From assembly GCA_028565635.1 (NCBI GenBank), contig JAOXYB010042226.1, forward strand, positions 1-12,832: a DNA stretch of 12,832 nucleotides, written 5' to 3'. This stretch comes from Phoronis ovalis (lineage: Eukaryota; Phoronida; Phoronidae). Both the position numbers and the translations under genes were made by a program. Positions 1 to 8,100 of this stretch are shown piece after piece (the first letter of the stretch is position 1; each line of letters opens with the position of its first letter). The notes beneath the pieces were generated by a model. It made no database searches. It saw nothing but the letters and a program-made list of their open reading frames with translations, and was not told the DNA's origin.

Positions 1-582
1 CTGAGTAAAAAATATAAATTCAAAATAATTATACTGAAGGTTTAGGCAAAATCTACAAATAATTAAAAGCTGAATGCTCTGCATGTAGACTGACCTCAGT
101 CCCTCTTAGATAAAATTTGTGATTTCTTTTCTTTAAATTAATTAGTCTTAACGTTAACAATAATAATTATGTTTAAATGTATGAAAGGAGCGCAGAGTGT
201 CATGGAAAAAGAGTCTATGAATGCACCAGATTGCAGGAAACGCACCAAATATTCAAAAAATTTCCAAGGGGCATGCCCCCGGACCCCCCCTAGTCTCGCT
301 TTACGCCCTGCGGGCACTCACCCTCAAATGCATTTTTTCCACGCCCCCCCTTCAGGAAAATCCTGGATCTGCCACTGACTTCTGATGAAAAGCTAAAATA
401 TAATCTGATACCAAGTTTATGCAACTAGTGTGTCAAATCCCATAATCAGCATGAATGTATTTTTAAAATCATAAAATGCATTAATGTACCAAGTTTGTGT
501 CATTTCATAAACTGTTGGCTAAAATGTTTATTTTACAACTTTTTGCCCTTTATTGCAACAAAATTCTAATTATGTATTACAG
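1..582. other. Non-coding region upstream of the first visible exon, probably intron
   Basis: No exon with a convincing protein match is visible here. The stretch ends in a good acceptor (tattacag, AG at 581-582) before the first visible exon of the death-domain gene, so at least its right part is probably an intron. The only distinct structure is the GC-rich repeat relic at about 165-378. Confidence 0.6.
165..378. repeat. GC-rich dispersed-repeat relic (unclassified, probably non-autonomous mobile element)
   Basis: This block differs sharply in composition from the AT-rich surroundings. It holds C-runs, a perfect 12-bp palindrome GGGGCATGCCCC at 268-279 followed by a C-rich run, a second C-run near 343-350, and an end reading ctggatctgccactg at about 363-377. 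I recall similar palindrome-plus-C-run blocks ending in a ggatccgcc-like segment as high-copy repeats in marine invertebrate genomes, but I cannot assign a family. No terminal inverted repeats or target-site duplications are obvious, so the borders are approximate. An open frame through it encodes nothing recognisable. Confidence 0.5.
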
Positions 583-748
583 GCGGCACAAACAAGTTCA
601 GAAGATGGTGATGTTTTTGATTTGTCCATAAATTCAGGAATAAGTCCTAGTTCAAAGAATAATTCATTGTCAAAGGGAGATTCAGCAGACATGAGGATAA
701 CAGGAAGATCTGCTGTGAGCAGAAATATGTCTGCTACTTCAGGGAAAG
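583..748 (+). CDS. First visible exon: Ser/Asn-rich linker of the death-domain gene
   Basis: The exon lies between the acceptor tattacag and the donor GGTATAC. It encodes 55 residues plus one base. Composition is rich in Ser, Asn, Gly and Asp (for example SINSGISPSSKNNS), as in a disordered linker. The frame is fixed by the downstream join, because the other frames stop. The upstream boundary is phase 0, unlike the five phase-1 introns that follow, so this is an internal exon or follows a differently phased first exon. Confidence 0.7.
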
Positions 749-3700
749 GTATACTTTTGAATTCTTTAAAATACCATTTCTGCTGATACATGGAGCATCA
801 AGTAATCAGATCACTAAAAATGCCTGTATGCAGTAGATGTAATGTGGGTTTTGTGTACATTGGTGATATATATGGCAGTTTAATTGTCAAATCTAAATTT
901 TTCCTGAGTAAGGTAATCAAGGAGGAATTTTTTGCTGTTGATATTTATTGATATTTCATTAGTTATGTAGTTTTATATAACTGTTTTATGATATGTTTGT
1001 AGCACAATTTGTTGGAATGAGGGAAAACAGATCTATTGTTGACCACCAATTAACTTTTTAATTATGCATCCGAATCATCCAAATATTTGACATAGAAGAG
1101 AGTATTAAATCAAATGACTGATTAATAGTTTAATAGTTTTTATCGTTTTAATTGCAGATAAAATTAATGGAAATGGTACATCACCCAGGATCAAGGAAGT
1201 ACCTCTTCCTGGTGAGACCTGCATTGCTACAATTGTTATCAACTGGAATAGCACTGATTATTAAGAAGTACTGTACTTGTGCAAGCACAAATTATATATA
1301 CATATTGCAACCACATTACTGTTTAGTGTGCATTGCCCAAGCATTTGAAGAATGCATGCCAATCATCCAGTGATAGTGTCAAAACCTTTTAAAAATTTGA
1401 CAGTCAATAGTTTTTAAGAATGATGCCTCTGTTATATTTACTAATATGCTATTACAAATTCATGTTCACACAACTAACAGAGAATTAATCTGTTTTAGGT
1501 ATTTCTTCTCTCTTTCGATTCATTGCCCCTCACATTCACAGCAGATGGAGAGAATTGGCTGGAGAGCTTGGTCTCTCAGAAGAAAGTGTAACTGGAATGA
1601 AACAGATACCTCATGACCGTCCATCAAAATATGCAACTACTGTATTAGAAAAATGGGCCAGAGCGAATAAAGGAAAAGCGACAAAGGGAAAACTTGTTGA
1701 AGTGTTGACAAAGATGAATCTGCGAAAAGCATTGGGTAACAGCTGATTTACATTTAAAACTATCAGCTGCGTTTTGCCACAGTTTTTTCTAATTTATGTC
1801 TCACAATCAAAATTGTATAAAGATGACAAAAGTCCTTTTTGATTACTTTGTTCTATATCTATGTTTAGTGGTCTTGTTGGTATAGATAATTTCAATCTAA
1901 TTAATTTAAAGTGATAATACAAATAAGGATTGTTAGTTATTACCCATAAAAATAAATACACCAACTTCTTTTTCTGCCAATAATTTTATACCAGACACAC
2001 TTCATTTTATTATAGATGCAATAGAGAAGTATAAAGTTGCACCTAGCAGCATACTAAGTTTGAAGAAAAATACTAAGTTTGCGGATGCAAGCGTGAAATC
2101 TGTGAAGAAAAAAGAAGCAAAAGTTGTTTTCGGTAATTCTTTATAATTTTGTTGCTGATAGGTTCCCATATGAACTGTAAATGGTCCATATATTTGTCAA
2201 TTTTAGATTCTGTACTGTATTCAAGTTAGTAATGTGTATTCAAAAAAATTCTGCTGCCACTTTAGTCTCGAGTCTAAGTCTGCTTTTCATGCACTAAAAT
2301 ATGAAATATAACTTACAAATACTGTTTTGCTATTTTATTGTAGACTTATTTGATAACAAAGAAAAATTGGAGAAAAACAAAAATGTACCGGTAAGGAAGA
2401 AAAGATCAGTTACTGGTAAAATGAAATCCCGGTCTCATAATCATACAGGTATTGAAGCGCATTGTGATATCGATAATATGAAACTTAGTGAATATGGACA
2501 AAAAAAATTCCTTGACATGACACCAAAAATTGTTGATACTCTTTTGGAAAGGGGAACTGATTTTACTGAGATATTAAACAATCTGAAAGAGTTGAGAGGC
2601 ATCGTAGTCACACAGGTTAGACGTGGAAGTATTATTGTTGTTTTGCAACCTTTTACATGTCATTATTTGAATCATCTGATGAAGCTGTATGAAAGCGGTG
2701 AACTCAAATCTTTGCTTGAAAGTGTGTTCCTTACCGCAGAGATAAAAGAGGAATTTCATATACAAAGCATAAGTCTTAATGTAAAAATTTCAAAAGAGAA
2801 CTACAACCGCTGTGAAAAGGAATTACTGTTGCTGCAAGATAGTTGTCAAAAAGTAATATGTAAAACAGTGGCCGTAGTGAAACTGGAACCTAAGCAAAGG
2901 AATCCTAGAGGTCAGTACTTGTCCCTGATTAGTGTGTTTTCTGTCTGATGTTTGTAAATATTGCATAAAAGTAATTCCTTGCTATTTTGAATTAACAAAA
3001 CCGTGCATGATAAACAAATTTGTACTTTCAGACACAGCTTATTTAAACGTTTTTGTAGCAAGCAGTGTCAAGCACATTTAAGCAATGCAGATTAATTGGT
3101 GTTATCTGAAATTAAATTAGCAGTCTCGAAATATAATGTTTAATGTTTTTTTGCATAATTTAATTCTCAGAAAGTCAAATTTTAGTAGTACTGTGTTGCA
3201 ATGAGTTGTTTTGATAATACTGTTAGTTGTTTTATTCTGAGGTTAATTGTGTGCTCATATTATGTATTGGAATCCTAGATCATTAGTGATACACAGAATG
3301 TAAGTGTTTGTCATTTTGCAGCTGAAGATAAGTTGTTGGCTCAGAAACTGGAAAAGGGCTTGGTTCTTCTCAACAGCACTATTCAAGAATTTACCAAATC
3401 TTTGACCGAGTTCCAGTCATCTTGTTCAGAGCTCTTACTAACATTAAACTTAGTACAACCAGTAGATATGCTTAGCATCAGAAATTTGGAACAGTTACAC
3501 GGCCTTGCAATGTTATGCGAAAAATCCTCTAATCAGAATCTTCGATTAGACTTGATTCAGCAGTATATGTCATTACATAACTGTTTTTGCACAAAACTGG
3601 AGGCGCTGAACCCACTCATTCTAAACTTATTAAACGAGCATACAACAAATCCCAACTGTGATGAGAAGGTGTTGCTGTATTGTGAAAAAATTACAAATAT

Positions 3701-3893
3701 GTTTGATGAGGTATACATAATGCTGGAAGATACTTACGATTTCTCTGGTTTGTCTCATATTGATTTGCCAAAATTGGTTATAAGGGAACAGATTGCCTAC
3801 CAAGGACTTTTAAGTTATTTCTTAGTACTAGTGGATATGCTGACCACCATACGTAGAAAGTTACAAAAATTGATGAAATTATTGGAACATTAA
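583..3893 (+). CDS. Death-domain protein with TRADD-N-like region, 5' partial (six exons)
   Basis: The exons are 583-748, 1158-1211, 1499-1735, 2016-2132, 2344-2910 and 3322-3893. All have GT donors and AG acceptors, and they join in one frame to give 570 residues ending at the TAA at 3891-3893. Residues 1-73 are a Ser/Asn-rich, probably disordered linker. Residues 76-152 form a death domain with the WRELA motif and a second Trp (LEKWA). Residues 153-225 are Lys/Arg-rich, with an NLS-like RKKR cluster at 209-212. Residues about 230-356 resemble the TRADD N-terminal domain. Residues 381-570 are helical and unrecognised. Death domains are homotypic adaptors in apoptotic and NF-kB signalling, so a cytoplasmic or shuttling adaptor is the likely role; no enzyme motif is visible. 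The first exon starts in frame 0 with no ATG at its head, so the true start lies upstream of the window. The downstream neighbour UBE2S is convergent and unrelated. Confidence 0.85.
749..1157 (+). other. Intron of the death-domain gene (409 nt)
   Basis: The intron is AT-rich with canonical GT-AG ends and phase 1. No RNA gene or repeat of note is seen in it beyond simple AT-rich sequence such as the twice-repeated taatagttt near 1124-1140. Confidence 0.7.
1158..1211 (+). CDS. 54-nt symmetric mini-exon of the death-domain gene
   Basis: The exon lies between the acceptor taattgcag and the donor GGTGAGA. It adds 18 codons (DKINGNGTSPRIKEVPLP) and has phase 1 at both ends. It can therefore be skipped without shifting the frame. 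It encodes only linker sequence ahead of the death domain. It is supported by good splice sites and frame continuity, not by a family match. Confidence 0.65.
1499..1735 (+). CDS. Death-domain exon
   Basis: One exon of 79 codons holds the whole death domain (residues 74-152 of the visible product). The six-helix pattern is readable: helix 1 around LFRFIAPHI; helix 2 with RWRELAGELGLS; helix 3 with SVTGMKQI; a loop HDRPSKY; helix 4 with ATTVLEKWARAN; helix 5 with TKGKLVEVLTKM; helix 6 with NLRKALG. The Trp in WRELA and the Trp in LEKWA are the usual core positions of the family. Phase 1 on both sides makes the exon a self-contained module. It could belong to the related ankyrin/UNC5/receptor subfamilies; the partner cannot be told from sequence. 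Confidence 0.9.
2016..2132 (+). CDS. Basic linker exon of the death-domain gene
   Basis: The exon lies between the acceptor attatag and the donor GGTAATT. It encodes 39 codons with phase 1 on both sides. The sequence is Lys-rich (SLKKNTKFAD, SVKKKEAK) and looks like a flexible positively charged linker. No domain is recognised. Confidence 0.7.
2344..2910 (+). CDS. TRADD-N-like exon of the death-domain gene
   Basis: The exon lies between the acceptor attgtag and the donor GGTCAGT and encodes 189 codons. It opens with a basic stretch (RKKRSVTGKMKSR). A helix (KKFLDMTPKIVDTLLERG) follows, then an alpha/beta pattern. This runs as FTEILNNLKEL, a strand GIVVTQV, a turn RRGS, a strand IIVVLQ, a helix containing LNHLMKLYESGELKSLLES, a strand SISLNVKI, and a last helix YNRCEKELLLL. 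The order strand, GS turn, strand, helix with the Y-x-x-G-x-L signature, strand, helix parallels the N-terminal TRAF2-binding domain of TRADD. The similarity is at the level of pattern, not close identity. The assignment is inference and needs a profile or structure search. Confidence 0.55.
2911..3321 (+). other. Intron of the death-domain gene (411 nt)
   Basis: This phase-1 intron has a GTCAGT donor and a tttgcag acceptor. The exon 5 frame stays open for 38 nt past the donor, then meets a stop at 2946-2948. Retention would therefore truncate the protein just before the C-terminal domain. Nothing else is recognised in it. Confidence 0.7.
3322..3893 (+). CDS. Terminal exon: unrecognised helical C-terminal domain
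   Basis: The last exon (acceptor tttgcag) encodes residues 381-570 and the TAA stop. It is Leu-rich, with several long amphipathic stretches. Examples are EKGLVLLNSTIQEFTKSLTE, RLDLIQQYMSLHNCFCTKL, VLLYCEKITNMFDEVYIML and the C-terminal LLSYFLVLVDMLTTIRRKL. This suggests a helical bundle followed by a short basic amphipathic tail (RRKLQKLMKLLEH). The hydrophobic piece YFLVLVDML is short and interrupted by Asp, so I do not call it a membrane segment. There are no catalytic motifs, and I do not recognise the family. Confidence 0.8.
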
Positions 3894-4289
3894 GAAACCC
3901 ATTATGACAGCTAGGGCACATTACAACCAGGGGATTATTGAAAACTCCATCTCTACTAGATGTCTAGCTTTTTCAGTAAAACTCTATGTTCATGCAGTTA
4001 GAAAATATTATTTCATATGCCCAGTAAGGGTATTGTGATTGCAAACACACAGTATACAATTGTAGGCCTGGGATATCTGCTGCTATCTGTGCATGGGTTT
4101 CGTTTCTGAAAGCCACTTGGTGATTTTAGTCATGTGACTGTAAACTAAAGTTTCATAGAAATCAATCGCACCAGTGTGCTGTTCCGATTTTATTGTGTTC
4201 CTTTCCAAGCTGATTTTATCTTGCAAGATTTTATAGTGTAATGTAGTATTCATTAATCAAATTTTAATATTTCCTGGGATGCTTGCTAC

Positions 4290-4308
4290 ATTAAAATACT
4301 GCATTAAA
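4290..4308 (+). terminator. Candidate poly(A) signals of the death-domain gene (two ATTAAA)
   Basis: ATTAAA occurs at 4290-4295 and again at 4303-4308, about 400 nt past the stop codon. ATTAAA is the commonest variant of the canonical hexamer. A canonical AATAAA at 4547-4552 is a more distal alternative. In AT-rich DNA such hexamers arise by chance, so support is weak. Confidence 0.35.
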
Positions 4309-4443
4309 ATTCAGTCTGTAATAATTCACAATCCTCTAAATATCTTGAATCTGCCGGCAGAGCAGTTTGGTACACTAGATTAACTTGATGTACTATAAAG
4401 TACTATAAATTTATGACACTAAAATGTGTGATATATATTAAGA

Positions 4444-4449
4444 TTTATT
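4444..4449 (-). terminator. Candidate poly(A) signal of UBE2S (AATAAA)
   Basis: The plus-strand tttatt is AATAAA on the minus strand. It is the first AATAAA or ATTAAA I find downstream of the UBE2S stop, about 620 nt away. It would imply a 3' UTR ending close to that of the convergent death-domain gene. Confidence 0.35.
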
Positions 4450-4719
4450 TTGACAATACTTTAAATACATTAACACTGACAGACACAGACATGATCCTGG
4501 CGTTCATTCGCATCCAAAACTTTAAATTCTTGAGGCCTTGCCTTGAAATAAAATTATATTAGTAACCTTAGTTTGGAAACTACAAACAAAATATTCACCA
4601 TCAATATTAATGTAACAGTTCTCTCAGCACAAGATTGTCAATTTTGTGTTTGCATTAATTTTGACATAGCAATGAACCACTGTTTAACAATGTCGACAAT
4701 TTTGTAGGAGAAATATCAC

Positions 4720-4765
4720 TACAAGATATCCAAGTCCAATATTTCCAGGTACCCGATATCTTGTA
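4720..4765. repeat. Perfect 11-bp inverted repeat with 24-nt loop
   Basis: The arm tacaagatatc at 4720-4730 is matched exactly by its reverse complement gatatcttgta at 4755-4765, with a 24-nt spacer. It lies inside the probable UBE2S 3' UTR and could form a stem-loop in RNA. Whether it has a function is unknown. Confidence 0.6.
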
Positions 4766-5067
4766 TTAACTGTTCATTCGTCTTAGTTCTATGAAATTCT
4801 TATACTGTTATGTGAAGATTAAAGTAAAATTAACCATATATTTAAAAGTGTTATTTACTAAAGCATCTGAAGGAACAAATGTAATGTTATACTTTGCTGA
4901 GTTCACTAAACCCTTCAATCCAACCAAAAAGCAGCTGAACTGAAGCAGATGTAGACAGAATTTACACACATACTTGAAAATACATGCTATGTATGTTTGC
5001 CTTAAACAGCAAATACTAAAATCTGTTCTCTCCAAATTGATTTCTACAGGTTTACTACATCCTAATA

Positions 5068-5191
5068 TCATAACCGTTTCAGAGTTTTCTTTTTATCTTT
5101 TTTCTTTTTGTCTAGTAGTTTTTTGTCACCAGCATGCTTCTTTGTTAAAGGACCATCTAAATGTTTTGAGCAACTATCTTCGCACGACATC
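5068..5191 (-). CDS. UBE2S: UBE2S last exon, Lys-rich APC/C-binding tail
   Basis: The exon follows the acceptor ttttcag and supplies about 40 residues. [19 protein letters not shown] leads into TLKRL and the TGA stop (5070-5068). Human ends KKHAGERDKKLAAKKK ... ALRRL, so the KKHAG motif and the Leu-Arg-type terminus are conserved. The Gly/Pro/Ala-rich spacer of human UBE2S is largely missing. Confidence 0.93.
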
Positions 5192-8100
5192 CTGAAAATA
5201 AAATGAAACATTTGTAATTTTGTCACTTCTCAAACATCACCATCAACAAATATAATCTGATAGATGAAAAATGTAGAATAGCACTATACAGTATTCAAGA
5301 CTGTGAACCAAGAAAGCAGCAATGAATATTTCTGTGATGTAAGCATTGAAATAAACAAATTTCAGTTGTATTGTAGTTCACATGCTCTTAAATTGTTAGA
5401 CCAATAAGCATATGTGAGCAGCTGTAATTGAGAAGAGTAAGTCAATGCGCTGACATAGCAACACATTCGAAGTTCACATGGGCAACATACGACTAAGTAA
5501 TTCTGTAAAATGCCACTCTTGCTGTCACCTGTCTAATGAAGGAAAAAAATACCATTAATATGACAAACATCATCCAGGCAAGCCCGATTTACATAATTAT
5601 AACGGAATACTTGAAAGACTGCCATGAGGTATGGCTAGAGCGGGTTGCTCAAACAGTGTTATACCTTGGAGGTTTTGCATGGATTTCTGTATACATTTTT
5701 GCTCTCATTGAATAGTCATCATATTGCTCCAGCAATAACTTGCCAGCTTCTTCATTCAGTGCCGATTCAGGGTTTGGTACTATAAGTAAGCACTTGACAG
5801 TCTGGAAATAATCAGGAATAATTCTATAATATAGACACTATGTCATACATTGAAGTTACCAGAAACACATATAATACATATATATATCATGCAATGAAAT
5901 TTGTTCCATAGAATCATTTTTGCTCTAGTTAGTATTTTAACGAAAACTTTGGAAAAATCATAAATTGCCAAAAATGATATAGTAGCTATAAATAAAATAT
6001 CCACCAATTCACAGTTACATGAAGTTTAAGAATGCTATTGCTAATAAGTAATCTCTGTGGTTGACCATTGTTAGTTTGTAAGCAAAATAAGTCACATAAC
6101 AAAAATTCTAATTTGCAGATACTGTTAAAGCCTAAGCTTGACCCCTGTCTTTTACAGGGTTCTTCTTACATAACAGAGTACAATAGCCATAACTGGCACC
6201 TGAATAGTCTATTTTTGACAAGGGTTGGGAAAGGGAACAATTTACAAAATGGATTCTTATACACATCGATAATGAAAAATGTATTCAAAAATGCATATTA
6301 TATGCTTTCCACACAGCATCAAATATACAGAGCCAGAACACTGTATAAAAGCAATATTATAAGAGCAATAAATATTATATAAATATAAATCATACAACTT
6401 CCAGAGGTATATTGTCCATGTAGTACTACTAGACTAACTTGTAATTATATGACAAATAATTTTTCATTTTATACACAACGACTTCTCCAAAGTCTTCTCA
6501 TTCTATTTTCAAGCACATTACAAATGATAAATAATTAAATATCAGTGCTTTATTTTCTTGGAAAAATATGAATACCATGTAAATTTAACAAAATATAGTG
6601 TCGCTTACTTGAGCTAACGATGTGTCTACTTGGCATACCCGTATTCAACTGGTACATATTGAGCCCTTTTATACCTGGCTCAGCCACAATAGATGACATA
6701 GGAAATTTGCTATTGCAACGCCACCTTCGGTTTTAAGAATTGTTAAAAAAATTGAAGAAATACCATGTTGCTACAGGTCATATACCAGAAGATATAGTAC
6801 TGTAGTCTCAAATATAAGAGAAAGTATGAAACTTAAAATCTATATTTTCTAAGCGCAAAGAAGATAACTTACTAATAAAATGTGTTTAATTCCTAACACG
6901 GGCTTCCAATCTTTCTTTAATGTGTTTACACATATTTCTCCATTGCTAGCCACATTTGGATGGAATATTTTTGTGAGGAAAAAACCTTTTGGGGGTTCTG
7001 AGGGAAAGTTTCTTCCAAGGACTAGCTTCATTTTAAATAAACCACCAGCATATGGTGTACCAGCTGAAATGTAATCTCATTATTAATAAGTGAGAATAAA
7101 CAAACAATTTCTGAAAATTTTAAACTGCAGATCGTCATTTACAGTTCTGACATAAAAATATATAACCAATCACATAACCAGCTCTAGCTTATATAACATA
7201 TCTTTTGCGTAATAAATTTTAATTAAAACACAGACGTCTACTTGCACTAGACAGGGGAGCGAACCAATGATGTTGATTGAGTTTTATGAATAATGATCAA
7301 TTCTACAACTAACCCCATAGTTGCATTAATTAGCACATGCAACATTTTGGGATACATACAACACAAATGCCCTTTGGGAAAATGAGTCCTCTTCTGTATG
7401 AAGCCTCTGCTAGGGGATTGTTCGTAAGTTTGATTCTTCTGTTGTATACTTTATAAGATGGTATATGTTAATTACTAATTTACCTGGGCCTTCTATCGTT
7501 GCTTGAATATCAGTGATATCGGCTTCATTGAAGAATATTTTTATACCTTCTGGTGGGTCTGATGATAATTCTGAAAGTTCTTTTGCTACCTGTCTGATAA
7601 TCTGAGGTGACAAATTCTCAACATTGCTCTGAAATGTACAGTAAAATTATTTGTATTTGATTTACAGTTCATTTTGTGCACATGCATGTATTACTTCGAT
7701 TAATGTAACATGCAGAGGAATTTGATTCTGACATGCCATCTTGATATCAAGCTTTCAGTATGCTTTAACTTAATATGCTTCAATAAGTAGTGGGATTATG
7801 ATTCAAAATATCCTGCCTTTGAGCTAGTCCAGCTGGAATATGATATGTCACTTTAGAGGGATTCTTGAACTTGAATGTAAACGGTGTAAAGCCGGATGTA
7901 AAGTACTGTGTGCGGAAACATTTCAACACATTTACTAGTCCTTGTGTACTATAATAATTATAAATCCATTTAAATATCTGTCTGACCAACGTTAGGATTA
8001 ATTTCACATTTAATCGAAGTCTAACAGAAGTTATATTAAATTATAAATATAAATACTGAGTTCCCACGTTCCACAATATCCACACACTTGAATCACATCT

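Larger units (their letters stand above)
3894..5067. other. Convergent 3' regions of the death-domain gene and UBE2S
   Basis: No coding exon is seen between the two facing stop codons at 3893 and 5068. The stretch must hold the 3' UTRs of both genes. Candidate poly(A) signals are ATTAAA at 4290 and 4303 and AATAAA at 4547 for the + strand, and AATAAA on the - strand (tttatt at 4444-4449). A 10-bp tandem duplication (gtactataaa twice, 4390-4409) and an 11-bp inverted repeat (4720-4765) are the only structured elements noticed. Confidence 0.6.

Noticed and set aside
169-378. 69-codon open frame across the GC-rich repeat
   Set aside because: Pro/Arg-rich translation of C-runs with no known domain; it is a by-product of base composition.
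570-791. Antisense open frame over the first visible exon
   Set aside because: It is the shadow of a plus-strand exon that joins in frame to the death-domain exon.
4808-5071. 87-codon minus-strand open frame overlapping the UBE2S stop
   Set aside because: It lies in a different frame from the UBE2S tail and in its 3' UTR; the hydrophobic, Cys-rich translation matches nothing.
5873-5890. CRISPR-like or satellite repeat at an AT run
   Set aside because: It is only a short AT microsatellite; no spaced direct repeats exist anywhere in the window.
6068-6382. 104-codon plus-strand open frame in the large UBE2S intron
   Set aside because: Asn/Lys/Ser-rich composition expected from AT-rich DNA, no family resemblance and no splice or poly(A) support.
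7250-7320. Functional tRNA gene
   Set aside because: A- and B-box-like motifs are present, but the anticodon arm and acceptor pairing are not convincing, so only a relic is reported.
7780-8007. 75-codon minus-strand open frame in UBE2S intron 1
   Set aside because: It has no recognisable family, and it lies on the same strand inside an intron whose flanking exons already join in phase 0. Treated as chance, though a decayed repeat fragment is possible.
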